Below, in pieces: positions 1-8,469 of a DNA stretch of 64,000 bases (positions within the stretch are counted from its first letter, which is position 1; each line of letters starts with the position of its first letter). The notes beneath the pieces were generated by a model that ran no database searches, had not been told where the DNA came from, and saw only the letters and a program-made list of their open reading frames with translations. Where the stretch lies: assembly GCA_037133475.1 (NCBI GenBank), contig JBAXOB010000010.1, positions 1-64,000 of the forward strand, in the 5' to 3' direction. The position numbers and the translations under genes were made by a program. Source of the stretch: CAIVAT01 sp037133475. Its GTDB lineage: Bacteria > Bacteroidota > Bacteroidia > Bacteroidales > FEN-979.

Positions 1-47
1 ACCTGGGGGAGTTAGTTGGGAGCTGGTCGTATAAGACTTACCCGCTG

Positions 48-79
48 CAAAAGTAGACAAATAATGGTTCGGATGCAAA
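48..79 (-). promoter_or_regulatory. Putative Bacteroidota-type promoter, leftward
   Basis: On the minus strand a TTTG (79-76) is followed after exactly 20 bases by TACTTTTG (55-48). This fits the Bacteroidota -33/-7 consensus. It would drive a gene lying beyond the left edge, divergent from the DUF4199 gene at 138. Confidence 0.6.
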
Positions 80-106
80 TATTTTTATCATCCGGTCTAA
101 GTTTAT

Positions 107-114
107 TACATTTG
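107..114 (+). promoter_or_regulatory. Putative -7 element upstream of the DUF4199 gene
   Basis: TACATTTG matches TAnnTTTG and lies 24 bases before the ATG at 138. No clear TTG is seen at the expected upstream distance, so only the -7 half is supported. Confidence 0.35.
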
Positions 115-137
115 CATCTGATATAAAAATCAACCCT

Positions 138-677
138 ATGAAAACAAGTATCTCGGATATCCTGAAAAACAGCTGGCCCTATGGTTTGATCCTGGGCGCC
201 GTCTCCATTGTGATCTCGCTGATCATGTACATCCTGGATGTGAACATGTTCTCCATCACATTTGCCATTTTTTCATTCCTGGTGATCCTTATCGGAATTC
301 CGGCTACCATTGGTATCCTGGGCATGAATAACCTTCGTGCCAAATTCGCAACCGACCGGACCATCAGCTACCTGGATGCACTGATCGCCTGCCTTGTGAT
401 TTTCCTGATCGGGTTCCTGCTGTCAAACCTCTATAGTTACCTTTTCTATACCTACCTCGACCCGGCCTACCTGAAGGCCCAAATGCAAAAAATGGTTGAG
501 ATGCTTGAAAAATACAACCTTCCCCAGGACAAAATTGATGAAACCATTGAGAAGACCCAGAAGGGATTTCAGATTGGCAGGATGCTCCTGACTTCGCTGA
601 TCACCTCTTCCGTCATGGCGCTCATCCTTTCTCTCTTTGTCCGCAAGAAGGATAAATTTGATGATAAAATAATCTAA
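138..677 (+). CDS. DUF4199 family membrane protein
   Basis: A 179-residue integral membrane protein of the DUF4199 type, a Bacteroidota family of unknown function. Four hydrophobic helices can be seen, near residues 15-35, 38-58, 77-99 and 150-168. A charged stretch (about 115-145) lies between helices 3 and 4, and the tail is basic. It ends 3 bases before the ATG of a family 2 glycosyltransferase. Genes of this family are often found beside such glycosyltransferases, so a role in the same envelope process is plausible, but nothing in the sequence shows an activity. The ATG at 138 begins just before the first helix and follows a promoter-like TACATTTG. Confidence 0.8.
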   Translation: MKTSISDILKNSWPYGLILGAVSIVISLIMYILDVNMFSITFAIFSFLVILIGIPATIGILGMNNLRAKFATDRTISYLDALIACLVIFLIGFLLSNLYSYLFYTYLDPAYLKAQMQKMVEMLEKYNLPQDKIDETIEKTQKGFQIGRMLLTSLITSSVMALILSLFVRKKDKFDDKII

Positions 678-680
678 TTG

Positions 681-1622
681 ATGGATATTTCCGTTGTTAT
701 CCCACTGCTGAACGAAGACGAATCCCTTCCCGAACTGGCCGCCTGGATTGACCGTGTCATGAAGGCCAACAGCTATACCTATGAAATCATATTTGTCGAC
801 GACGGCAGCAAAGACCATTCCTGGAAGGTTATCCAGGAACTGAAGCAGGGCAACCCCTGCGTGAAGGGGATCAAATTCCGCAGGAATTACGGGAAGGCGG
901 CCGCTCTTAATGTCGGTTTCCTGGATGCCTCCGGCGATGTGGTCTTTACCATGGATGCCGACCTGCAGGATAGTCCCGATGAACTGCCTGAAATGTACAG
1001 GATGATCATGGAACAGGGTTACGACCTGGTTTCGGGCTGGAAGAAGAAACGGCACGACCCGATCTCCAAAACAGTCCCGACGAAATTTTACAACTGGTCG
1101 GCAAGACGGATGTCGGGGATCATGCTCCACGATTTCAACTGCGGATTAAAAGCTTACCGGAACACCGTCGTTAAAAGCATCGAGGTCTACGGCGAGATGC
1201 ACCGCTACATCCCGTTCCTTGCCAAATGGGCAGGCTTTTCGAAGATAGGGGAGAAGGTGGTTCATCACCAGAAACGGAAATTCGGGAAGACCAAATACGG
1301 CCTTGACAGGTTCTATAAAGGTTACCTCGACCTGCTTACCATCACCTTTACCTCGCGGTTCGGCAAACGGCCCATGCATTTCTTCGGCCTGTGGGGCAGC
1401 CTGATCTTCATGGCAGGATTTTTGATTGCCGGGTATCTCACCTACGAGAAGTTTTTCAACCTAGCCTTTAAGATGACAGAAAGGCCGCTCTTCTACTTCG
1501 GGCTGCTGGCCATGGTGATCGGCACCCAGCTGTTTGTCGCAGGGTTTCTCGGTGAACTGGTATCCAGGAGCTCCTCCGACAGGAACAGCTACCTGATCGA
1601 AGAGAAACTGGGCATTCAATGA
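681..1622 (+). CDS. Glycosyltransferase family 2 (DPM1/GtrB-like)
   Basis: A 313-residue membrane-bound glycosyltransferase. The N-terminal GT-A domain has the family start ISVVIPLLNE, the VDDGS nucleotide-sugar motif near residue 40 and a DADLQD metal-binding motif near residue 92. Two C-terminal hydrophobic helices (about 233-255 and 270-292) resemble the anchors of GtrB/DPM1-type enzymes, which transfer a sugar to a polyprenyl phosphate. The natural acceptor and sugar are unknown. I chose the ATG at 681; a TTG immediately before it (678) could also serve. The stop overlaps the next gene in an ATGA arrangement, which implies translational coupling with the glycosyltransferase that follows. 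Confidence 0.88.
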   Translation: MDISVVIPLLNEDESLPELAAWIDRVMKANSYTYEIIFVDDGSKDHSWKVIQELKQGNPCVKGIKFRRNYGKAAALNVGFLDASGDVVFTMDADLQDSPDELPEMYRMIMEQGYDLVSGWKKKRHDPISKTVPTKFYNWSARRMSGIMLHDFNCGLKAYRNTVVKSIEVYGEMHRYIPFLAKWAGFSKIGEKVVHHQKRKFGKTKYGLDRFYKGYLDLLTITFTSRFGKRPMHFFGLWGSLIFMAGFLIAGYLTYEKFFNLAFKMTERPLFYFGLLAMVIGTQLFVAGFLGELVSRSSSDRNSYLIEEKLGIQ

Positions 1623-2767
1623 CAAAACCAAGGAAAATTGTACTGATAGGATCCGCCCATCCCCTGCGGGGCGGACTTGCTACCTTTAACGAGCGCCTGA
1701 TCCGCGAGTACCGCGACAACGGGGAGGATGCCTCCATCTATACCTTCAGGCTGCAATATCCCGGGATGTTGTTCCCCGGGAAAACCCAGTTCTCTTCCGA
1801 ACCGGCCCCTGCCGATATCCCGATAAGCATAAAGGTCAACAGTATCAACCCTTTTAACTGGATCAGGGTTGGGCTCGAGTTGCGAAGACAAAAGCCCGAC
1901 CTGGTCATCGTGAAGTACTGGATGCCCTTTATGGCGCCCTGTTTCGGCACGATCTGCAGGATCATCAGGGGAAACGGCCATACCAGGATTATTACCATTA
2001 TCGACAACCTGATCCCGCATGAAAAACGATTCGGCGACAGGCTGTTGTCGGCATACTGGATCGGGGCGGTTGACGGGTGCGTCGCCATGTCGCATTCGGT
2101 GATGGATGACCTGGAGACCTTTGACCAGTCGAAACCCAAGATCTACTGCCCGCACCCGTTGTATGACAATTTCGGGGCAGCCATCCCCAAAGAGGAGGCA
2201 AAGGCAAAGCTGAAACTCGATCCAGCCTTTCAATATGTGCTTTTCTTTGGATTTATCCGCGATTACAAGGGACTCGACCTGTTGCTGGAGGCCTTTGTCG
2301 ACGAGCGGTTGCGGGCACTGAAGGTCAAACTGCTGGTAGCCGGCGAGTTTTACAGTGATCCCAAACCCTACCAGGAGATCATCGCCCGCCATAAGCTGGA
2401 AGACCGGGTTGTCATGAGCAATGATTTTATCCCCGACAGCCAGGTTGTGAATTATTTCTGTGCCGCCGACCTGGTGGCCCAACCCTATAAAAGCGCCACC
2501 CAGAGCGGGGTTACGCAAATCGCGTACCATTTTAACAAACCGATGGTCATCACGAATGTCGGGGGCTTGGCGGAGTTTGTTCCCCATGAAAAAGCAGGAT
2601 ATGTTGTTACCGCTGATCCTGCAGAAATCGCCACTGCTATCGTTCGTTTTTTCGTTGAAAACAGGGAGACTGAATTTTCAGCCAACGCCGCGGTCGAAAA
2701 AGGCAAATATAGCTGGAGCCGCATGACCGGTGCCATCGACCTGCTTCTTTCCCGGAAGGAAAAATGA
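1619..2767 (+). CDS. Glycosyltransferase family 4 (GT-B fold)
   Basis: A 382-residue protein with the layout of GT4 retaining glycosyltransferases. The N-terminal acceptor domain begins with KIVLIGSAHPLRGGLATF. The C-terminal nucleotide-sugar domain includes VLFFGFIRDYKGLD (about residue 203) and a later segment with VAQPYKSATQSG and NVGGLAEFV, in the position of the family's E-x7-E region. No signal peptide or membrane helix is evident, so it probably works at the inner face of the inner membrane. It starts within the stop of the GT2 gene and is followed 73 bases later by hddA. The setting suggests addition of sugars, possibly the heptose made by the neighbours, to an envelope glycan; the substrate is inference. 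Confidence 0.85.
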   Translation: MTKPRKIVLIGSAHPLRGGLATFNERLIREYRDNGEDASIYTFRLQYPGMLFPGKTQFSSEPAPADIPISIKVNSINPFNWIRVGLELRRQKPDLVIVKYWMPFMAPCFGTICRIIRGNGHTRIITIIDNLIPHEKRFGDRLLSAYWIGAVDGCVAMSHSVMDDLETFDQSKPKIYCPHPLYDNFGAAIPKEEAKAKLKLDPAFQYVLFFGFIRDYKGLDLLLEAFVDERLRALKVKLLVAGEFYSDPKPYQEIIARHKLEDRVVMSNDFIPDSQVVNYFCAADLVAQPYKSATQSGVTQIAYHFNKPMVITNVGGLAEFVPHEKAGYVVTADPAEIATAIVRFFVENRETEFSANAAVEKGKYSWSRMTGAIDLLLSRKEK

Positions 2768-2840
2768 TACGGTAACCTGCCGTTGAAGACCAATAAATTT
2801 ACCGTAATTTCGTTCCTTGTTAATTACCTGATTCATTTTT

Positions 2841-3863
2841 ATGATCATACGAAGCAAAGCCCCGTTACGGCTGGGCCTGGCCGGGGGAGGCACCGATGTA
2901 GCCCCCTTTTCGGAACTCTATGGCGGAGCCATCCTCAACGCCACCATCAGCATGTATGCCTATGCCAGTATCAGGCCCACCCATGATGGCAAAATCGTCT
3001 TCAACTCGGAGGATAAAAAGGAGTATTATACCCTCGATTCGGCCGACCAGCTGGCCATAGACGGGAAGCTTGACCTGCACAAGGGTATCTATAACAGGAT
3101 CGTTCGCGATTTTTCGCACAGGCCGCTCTCCTTCGAGCTGACGACCTACGTGGATGCCCCCCCGGGATCGGGGCTCGGAACTTCGTCAACGTTGGTTGTC
3201 GCCATCGTGGGCGCCTTTGCCGAATGGCTCAATATCCCCATGGGCGATTATGACCTGGCCCACCTGGCCTATGAGATTGAGCGTGCCGATCTCGGCATGG
3301 CCGGCGGCAAACAGGACCAGTATGCAGCAACCTTCGGGGGGGTGAATTTCATGGAATTTTCAAGGGAGGACAAGGTCATTGTTAACCCCCTGAGGATCAG
3401 GGAAAAATACCTGGATGAATTGGCCCACAACCTGATCCTCTATCATACCGAAACAAGCCGCCTTTCCTCGAAAATCATCGAACAGCAAACCAAAAACGTA
3501 CTGGCAGGGAACGAAAAATCGCTCGAAGCCATGCACAAGCTGAAGGAACAGGCCCTTATGATGAAAGAGGCCATCCTGAAGGGGGAGCTGGATAAGATCG
3601 GCGAGATCCTCGATTTTGGCTGGCAGTTCAAGAAGAACCTGGCCAAGGGGGTCAGTAACGACTATATCGACGAGATTTACGACACAGCCATGAAGAACGG
3701 CGCCACAGGCGGGAAGATATCGGGCGCCGGCGGGGGAGGGTTCATGTTCTTTTATTGCCCCGGCAACAACCGGTCGCGGGTTATCGAGGCGCTGAACAAA
3801 TTCGGAGGACAAACCAAGCGGTATGAGTTTGCCTCCAAAGGGCTGGCGACCTGGACCATATAA
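2841..3863 (+). CDS. hddA: D-glycero-alpha-D-manno-heptose 7-phosphate kinase (GHMP kinase)
   Basis: A 340-residue GHMP-superfamily kinase. It shows the N-terminal KAPLRLGLAGGGTDV segment (about 7-20), the glycine-rich phosphate loop PPGSGLGTSS (107-116), a GGKQDQYAATFGG block and the C-terminal SGAGGGGFM motif. This pattern is typical of HddA, which phosphorylates C1 of heptose 7-phosphate in the alpha configuration. The call is strengthened because gmhA, hddC and gmhB lie 1.2-3.1 kb downstream on the same strand, completing GDP-heptose synthesis. A related fucokinase-like sugar kinase is the main alternative. A nitroreductase gene follows at 3889, 25 bases after the stop. Confidence 0.85.
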   Translation: MIIRSKAPLRLGLAGGGTDVAPFSELYGGAILNATISMYAYASIRPTHDGKIVFNSEDKKEYYTLDSADQLAIDGKLDLHKGIYNRIVRDFSHRPLSFELTTYVDAPPGSGLGTSSTLVVAIVGAFAEWLNIPMGDYDLAHLAYEIERADLGMAGGKQDQYAATFGGVNFMEFSREDKVIVNPLRIREKYLDELAHNLILYHTETSRLSSKIIEQQTKNVLAGNEKSLEAMHKLKEQALMMKEAILKGELDKIGEILDFGWQFKKNLAKGVSNDYIDEIYDTAMKNGATGGKISGAGGGGFMFFYCPGNNRSRVIEALNKFGGQTKRYEFASKGLATWTI

Positions 3864-3888
3864 CATAACCATCAATAATCATTTTTCG

Positions 3889-4437
3889 ATGAACAACTTT
3901 CTGGAACTGGCAAAGGCGCGCTACTCGGTAAGGAACTACCTGGACAAACAGGTGGAGGAGGAAAAACTCCGCTATGTGCTGGAATGCGCCAGGATTGCCC
4001 CCTCGGCTGCCAATTTTCAACCCTGCCACATCATCGTTATCAGGGATACGGAGATGCGCAAGCGGATGGCGGCGACCTATCCCAGGCCCTTCTTCCTGGA
4101 GGCACCGGTGATCCTGGTCATCTGCGGGGATCACAACCTCGGGTGGAAACGCCGCGACGGGAAAGACCATACCGATATCGATGCCGCCATCATTACCGAT
4201 CACATGACCCTTGCCGCCGCCGAACAGGGGCTGGGCACCTGCTGGATCTGCAATTTCGATGCCGTTCAATGCAGGGATATACTGAAACTGCCTGACCATA
4301 TTGAGCCGATTGCTTACCTGACACTGGGATATCCCGGTAAGGAGCCCGACGACAGGGCCCGCCATCTGGTGAGGAAGGAGATGAAAGAACTCATCCATAC
4401 GGAAACCTGGGACGGGAATGTTTTTCAGGAAAACTGA
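3889..4437 (+). CDS. Nitroreductase family protein
   Basis: A 182-residue FMN-dependent nitroreductase-like protein. The N-terminal RYSVRNY motif (about residues 11-17) and the following IAPSAANFQPCH segment are the flavin-phosphate binding signature. A second characteristic block, AAEQGLGTCWICNF, occurs near residue 110. It would be a cytoplasmic NAD(P)H oxidoreductase of unknown substrate. An in-frame start at 3823 exists but would overlap hddA by 41 bases; the ATG at 3889 gives a normal family N-terminus. It sits between hddA and the rest of the heptose genes, with no obvious metabolic link to them. Confidence 0.87.
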   Translation: MNNFLELAKARYSVRNYLDKQVEEEKLRYVLECARIAPSAANFQPCHIIVIRDTEMRKRMAATYPRPFFLEAPVILVICGDHNLGWKRRDGKDHTDIDAAIITDHMTLAAAEQGLGTCWICNFDAVQCRDILKLPDHIEPIAYLTLGYPGKEPDDRARHLVRKEMKELIHTETWDGNVFQEN

Positions 4438-4539
4438 TTGTTCAAAACCAATAGTTGGCAATTTTACAAACATCATGATGCCATTTTGTCACAGTGTTAT
4501 TAACCTTATATCTTCTTTAATCTATAGTTGTAAAGTCAA

Positions 4540-4932
4540 ATGAACCAACGTGTTGCATATGTTTCTCTTCTGGTGAAGGATTACGATGAAGCAATTTCAT
4601 TCTATACCAACAAACTGCAATTTGAAATCCTAGAAGATACCATTCTAAGCGACCATAAACGTTGGATAGTCCTATCCCCATCGGGTCAATCCGGATGTGC
4701 TATTCTTCTAGCCAAAGCTGCGAATGCAGAGCAATCAGAAAGAATTGGCAACCAAACCGGGGGGCGGGTTTTTCTTTTTCTTACCACTGACAATTTTTGG
4801 AGAGATTATCAGAATTTAGTCAGTAATAGTGTTACCATTGTCCGGCAACCATCAGAAGAGGCCTATGGAAAAGTTGCAGTGTTTGCAGATTTGTATGGAA
4901 ATTTGTGGGATCTCATAGAACCTGCAAAATGA
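4540..4932 (+). CDS. VOC superfamily (glyoxalase-like) protein
   Basis: A 130-residue vicinal-oxygen-chelate protein. It starts with VAYVSLLVKDYDEAISFY, the usual first beta-alpha unit, and ends with VAVFADLYGNLWDLIEP, the usual last strand. The middle GGRVFLFLTT resembles the second metal-site strand. Substrate and metal use cannot be told. The gene and its flanks (about 4440-5109) are visibly richer in A+T than the surrounding heptose genes, and it interrupts that cluster, so it may have been acquired separately. Boundaries are clear, with an ATG preceded by a purine-poor leader. Confidence 0.82.
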   Translation: MNQRVAYVSLLVKDYDEAISFYTNKLQFEILEDTILSDHKRWIVLSPSGQSGCAILLAKAANAEQSERIGNQTGGRVFLFLTTDNFWRDYQNLVSNSVTIVRQPSEEAYGKVAVFADLYGNLWDLIEPAK

Positions 4933-5109
4933 ACCCGGATGAAGGCATTTGCAGGAGTAAATACTTATTTACCCCTGTAACTGGTTTTGGATTTGTGACC
5001 CGGTGATCATTTCACCAATGAAAAAACTTTAATATTTTTTACCTTTACCGAGTCATGGTATTATAATTGTATCATTTCTCCTGTTATTAAGCAACTCAAC
5101 CATCATTCT

Positions 5110-5688
5110 ATGCAAATTATAGAGTCTATCAAAGCATCCATCGATGTCAAGCAGAAGCTGATGACCAATTCCTACCTGATCAGCGAGATCAGGAAGGTGT
5201 CGGTTGCCTGTACAAACGCCTTTTCACGGGGGAACAAGGTCCTTTTCTGCGGTAATGGCGGCAGTGCGGCCGACGCCCAGCACCTGGCGGCCGAATTTTC
5301 AGGAAGGTTCTATTACGACCGACCGCCGCTGCCATCGGAGGCGCTGCACGTCAACACCTCCTACCTTACGGCGGTAGCCAACGACTATGCCTATGACGAA
5401 GTTTACGCCAGGCTGCTCAAGGGGATCGGCAAAAAGGGCGATGTCCTGATCGGCATCTCCACCTCCGGGAATTCCAAGAACATCATCAGGGCTTTTGAGG
5501 TGGCGCAGGAGCTGGATATCATCACCGTTGCCCTGACCGGGGAATCGGGAGGCAAACTGAAGGAGCTTGCCGATTTCCTGATCAATGTGCCATCGGAGGA
5601 TACCCCCCGGATCCAGGAGTCGCATATCATGATCGGTCATATCATCTGTGAACGGGTCGAATCCACCCTGTTTCCTAAAGAGGGCTGA
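5110..5688 (+). CDS. gmhA: Phosphoheptose isomerase (sedoheptulose 7-phosphate isomerase)
   Basis: A 192-residue SIS-domain protein that converts sedoheptulose 7-phosphate to D-glycero-D-manno-heptose 7-phosphate. Hallmarks are CGNGGSAADAQHLAAEF (about 47-63), NDYAYDEVYARLL, the phosphate-binding STSGNS (117-122) and a C-terminal QESHIMIGHIICE segment with the catalytic histidine region. Its length agrees with bacterial GmhA. It is followed 2 bases later by hddC (GTG start), and gmhB then overlaps hddC, so the three are almost certainly one transcript. A TACCTTTA sequence at 5040-5047 is a weak promoter candidate in the AT-rich leader. Confidence 0.93.
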   Translation: MQIIESIKASIDVKQKLMTNSYLISEIRKVSVACTNAFSRGNKVLFCGNGGSAADAQHLAAEFSGRFYYDRPPLPSEALHVNTSYLTAVANDYAYDEVYARLLKGIGKKGDVLIGISTSGNSKNIIRAFEVAQELDIITVALTGESGGKLKELADFLINVPSEDTPRIQESHIMIGHIICERVESTLFPKEG

Positions 5689-5690
5689 CC

Positions 5691-6392
5691 GTGGAAGCTA
5701 TTATCCTCGCCGGGGGATTCGGAACGCGGCTGCAACCATTGGTCAGCGACGTTCCCAAATCGATGGCCATGGTCAACCAGCGGCCCTTCCTGGAATACCT
5801 GTTCGATTACCTGATCTCGCAGGGAGTTAGCAGGGCAGTGCTCTCGGTCGGATATAAACACGAGATCATCGAAGCCCATTTCAGGGATCACTACCGTACC
5901 CTGCTCATCGACTATGCCGTAGAAGCGGAACCCCTGGGTACCGGCGGCGGGATCAGGCTTGCCTTCTGGAAGATCACCGAGCCGAGGGCCCTGGTGATGA
6001 ACGGCGACAGCCTTTTCAGGGTTGATTACCCGGCCATGCAGGAGGCGCATCTCAAAAAAAAGGCCGATGCCACCCTCGCCCTGCGGAAGCTGGAAGATAC
6101 GGGGCGCTACGGCAGGGTTTCGGTCAACCGTGCCATGAGGATCACGGGATTTGCCGAAAAGCAGCAGGCGAGCGGCCCGGGCTATATCAACGGCGGGGTG
6201 TACATCATCGAAAAACTGCTGCTGATGGAGCCGGAATTGCGGGGAAGGTTCTCCATTGAAAAAGATTTTTTTGAACGCTACTGCGGCTATTCCAGGATGT
6301 ATGGATTTCCATCGAAGGACTATTTCCTCGATATCGGGATTCCTGAAGATTATAACAAGGCACAGCATGAATTTGCAGGATTTAAGGATTGA
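5691..6392 (+). CDS. hddC: D-glycero-alpha-D-manno-heptose 1-phosphate guanylyltransferase
   Basis: A 233-residue nucleotidyltransferase of the GlmU/RmlA-like fold. The GTG start at 5691 gives the canonical N-terminus EAIILAGGFGTRLQPLVSD, followed by PKSM and, near residue 104, the MNGDSLF metal-binding block. With gmhA 2 bases upstream and gmhB overlapping downstream, the best assignment is HddC, which joins heptose 1-phosphate to GTP. The sequence alone does not distinguish GTP from other nucleotides; the kinase and phosphatase partners favour the GDP-heptose route. Confidence 0.86.
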   Translation: MEAIILAGGFGTRLQPLVSDVPKSMAMVNQRPFLEYLFDYLISQGVSRAVLSVGYKHEIIEAHFRDHYRTLLIDYAVEAEPLGTGGGIRLAFWKITEPRALVMNGDSLFRVDYPAMQEAHLKKKADATLALRKLEDTGRYGRVSVNRAMRITGFAEKQQASGPGYINGGVYIIEKLLLMEPELRGRFSIEKDFFERYCGYSRMYGFPSKDYFLDIGIPEDYNKAQHEFAGFKD

Positions 6393-6930
6393 CGGCACCT
6401 GGAGCCTCTTCCTCGACCGCGACGGCGTTATAAACCGGCGCATCGTGGATGATTACGTGAAAACGTGGGAGCAGTTTGAATTCCTGCCCGGGGTGACGGA
6501 TGCCATCCGCAAATTTTCACTACTCTTTGGCAGGATCATCGTGGTCAGCAACCAGCAGGGAATCGGCAAGGGACTGATGACGGAAAACGAGCTGCAAACT
6601 ATACATGAACGGATGGTTGATGAAATCAAATCACAAGGGGGAAGGGTTGATGCGGTTTACCATTCGCCTTATCTCCATTCCGACAGGTCGGTCATGCGAA
6701 AACCCAATGTGGGCATGGCGCTGAAAGCACGCAGGCAATTTCCTGAACTCCGCTTCAACCGGTCGGTCATGGCCGGGGATTCCCTCTCCGACATGATCTT
6801 TGGCAAACGGGCGGGGATGACCACCGTTTTCATTGCCGGTGATGCCGAAACAGCCAAAAAACACCCCAGGCAAATTGATTTTCTTTGTACGGACCTGATC
6901 TCCCTTGCCAATGCGCTCCAACAGCTGTAA
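6367..6930 (+). CDS. gmhB: D-glycero-D-manno-heptose 1,7-bisphosphate 7-phosphatase (HAD family)
   Basis: A 187-residue HAD hydrolase. The nucleophile motif FLDRDGVIN places Asp17 and Asp19; VVSNQQGIGKG is motif II and MAGDSLSDM motif IV. GmhB enzymes often carry a cysteine zinc loop before the RKP segment. Here that region reads YHSPYLHSDRSVMRKP and contains no cysteine, so the zinc site appears to be absent. I chose the ATG at 6367, overlapping hddC by 26 bases; an in-frame start at 6256 would overlap far more and adds no conserved sequence. This completes the set hddA-gmhA-hddC-gmhB. Confidence 0.87.
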   Translation: MNLQDLRIDGTWSLFLDRDGVINRRIVDDYVKTWEQFEFLPGVTDAIRKFSLLFGRIIVVSNQQGIGKGLMTENELQTIHERMVDEIKSQGGRVDAVYHSPYLHSDRSVMRKPNVGMALKARRQFPELRFNRSVMAGDSLSDMIFGKRAGMTTVFIAGDAETAKKHPRQIDFLCTDLISLANALQQL

Positions 6931-6951
6931 CCCCAAATAACCCGCCCTGCC

Positions 6952-8415
6952 TTGAGTCCAACCATTATCCTGCTATGTTTTCTGACCTATACGGCGCTGC
7001 TCTTTGTCATTACCTGGCTTACTGCGCGGAAATCGACCAACCGGAGTTTTTTTATCGGGAATAAAACCTCTCCCTGGTTCGTGGTGGCCTATGGCATGAT
7101 CGGGGCTTCGATGTCGGGGGTGACCTTCATGTCGGTGCCCGGATGGGTGGGCTCCTCCGGGTTCTCCTATATGATGGTGGTATTTGGGTATGTGTTCGGG
7201 TACCTGACCATCGCCAATGTGCTGCTTCCACTTTATTACCGGTTAAATCTCACCTCCATCTATTCTTACCTGGAGACCCGGTTCGGATTCTGGTCATACA
7301 AAACCGGCGCGTTTTACTTTCTCCTGTCGCGCGTGATCGGCGCCTCATTCAGGATGTTCCTGGTGGTGAACGTCCTGCAGATCTTCATTTTCGATTACTG
7401 GCACATCCCCTTCGTTGTGACGGTTCTGGTATTCATCGTCCTCATCCTGCTTTACACCTTTAAAGGAGGCATCAAGACCATCATCTGGACCGATACCATC
7501 CAAACCACCTTCATGCTGCTGTCGCTGGTGATGTCGATCTGGCTTATTATCGACAGCATGGGACTTAACCTGGGGGAGATGATCAGCCGGGTGTACCACA
7601 GTTCCTATTCGAAAATGGCCATCACCGAATGGAGCGACAAGCGCTTTTTTCTGAAAGAGCTTTTCAGCGGGGCCTTCATTGCCATCGTGATGACGGGCCT
7701 CGACCAGGAGATGATGCAGAAAAACCTGAGCTGCCGTTCGCTGGGCGATGCACGCAAAAACATGTACACCTTTACCGGGATCATGGTATTTGTCAATTTC
7801 GTGATCCTCTTCCTGGGAGCATGCCTCTACCTGTTTGCCACTGCCAGGGGAATCGGGCTCCCGGCCAGGAGCGACGATCTTTTCCCGGTCATTGCCATCA
7901 GCCACCTGGGCCCAGTTGCCGGGCTTGTCTTCCTGATCGGGCTGATCTCGGCGGCCTACCCGAGCGCCGACGGGGCGCTGACCTCCCTGACCACCTGCTT
8001 CAGCATCGATTTCCTGGGGATCAGCAGGCGCGACGACCTCTCCGAATCACGAAAGAAACATATCAGGCAGATGGTCCATGTGATGTTTGCCTTTATCCTG
8101 CTGGTGGTTATTGTCCTGTTCAGGGCCATCAACGACCGGGCGGTGATCGACAAGTTGTTCACCATCGCCGGGTACACCTACGGACCCCTCCTGGGGCTTT
8201 ACAGCTTCGGGTTATTCACAAATTATTCCGTCCGAGATCGCTGGATACCCTTGGTAGCACTGCTTTCTCCGGTGATCTGCTATTTTCTCAGCACCTATTC
8301 TGTTGATATCTTCCATGGCTACCGCTTCGGGTTTGAGCTGCTGATCTTAAATGGAATTCTTACCTTTGTTGGGTTATTGCTATTCCGGAAACCGCCAACA
8401 GAGGTAATAAAGTAA
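6952..8415 (+). CDS. Sodium:solute symporter family transporter
   Basis: A 487-residue polytopic membrane protein with about 13 hydrophobic helices, as expected for the SSS (SLC5-like) family. Recognisable segments are ASMSGVTFMSVPGWVGSSGFSYM near residues 52-74 and the later GLISAAYPSADGALTSL. The start is a TTG at 6952, because the first helix begins directly after it and the next in-frame ATG would remove that helix. The substrate cannot be inferred. It lies 21 bases after gmhB and may be read from the same transcript, although its function looks unrelated. Confidence 0.86.
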   Translation: MSPTIILLCFLTYTALLFVITWLTARKSTNRSFFIGNKTSPWFVVAYGMIGASMSGVTFMSVPGWVGSSGFSYMMVVFGYVFGYLTIANVLLPLYYRLNLTSIYSYLETRFGFWSYKTGAFYFLLSRVIGASFRMFLVVNVLQIFIFDYWHIPFVVTVLVFIVLILLYTFKGGIKTIIWTDTIQTTFMLLSLVMSIWLIIDSMGLNLGEMISRVYHSSYSKMAITEWSDKRFFLKELFSGAFIAIVMTGLDQEMMQKNLSCRSLGDARKNMYTFTGIMVFVNFVILFLGACLYLFATARGIGLPARSDDLFPVIAISHLGPVAGLVFLIGLISAAYPSADGALTSLTTCFSIDFLGISRRDDLSESRKKHIRQMVHVMFAFILLVVIVLFRAINDRAVIDKLFTIAGYTYGPLLGLYSFGLFTNYSVRDRWIPLVALLSPVICYFLSTYSVDIFHGYRFGFELLILNGILTFVGLLLFRKPPTEVIK

Positions 8416-8469
8416 CAATAATGTAACAGGTATAAATGTTTTATTAATGTTTAACTAATTTAATGACAC

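Noticed and set aside
423..1130. Long open frame opposite the DUF4199 and GT2 genes
   Set aside because: It lies antisense to two clear genes, and its composition and lack of motifs show it is a shadow of G+C-rich codon use.
1616..2587. 323-codon frame antisense to the GT4 gene
   Set aside because: The sense strand has a family-typical glycosyltransferase; the antisense translation has no recognisable domain.
6256..6366. N-terminal extension of gmhB
   Set aside because: This in-frame stretch overlaps hddC by over 100 bases and translates to sequence without match to the HAD family; ATG 6367 fits.
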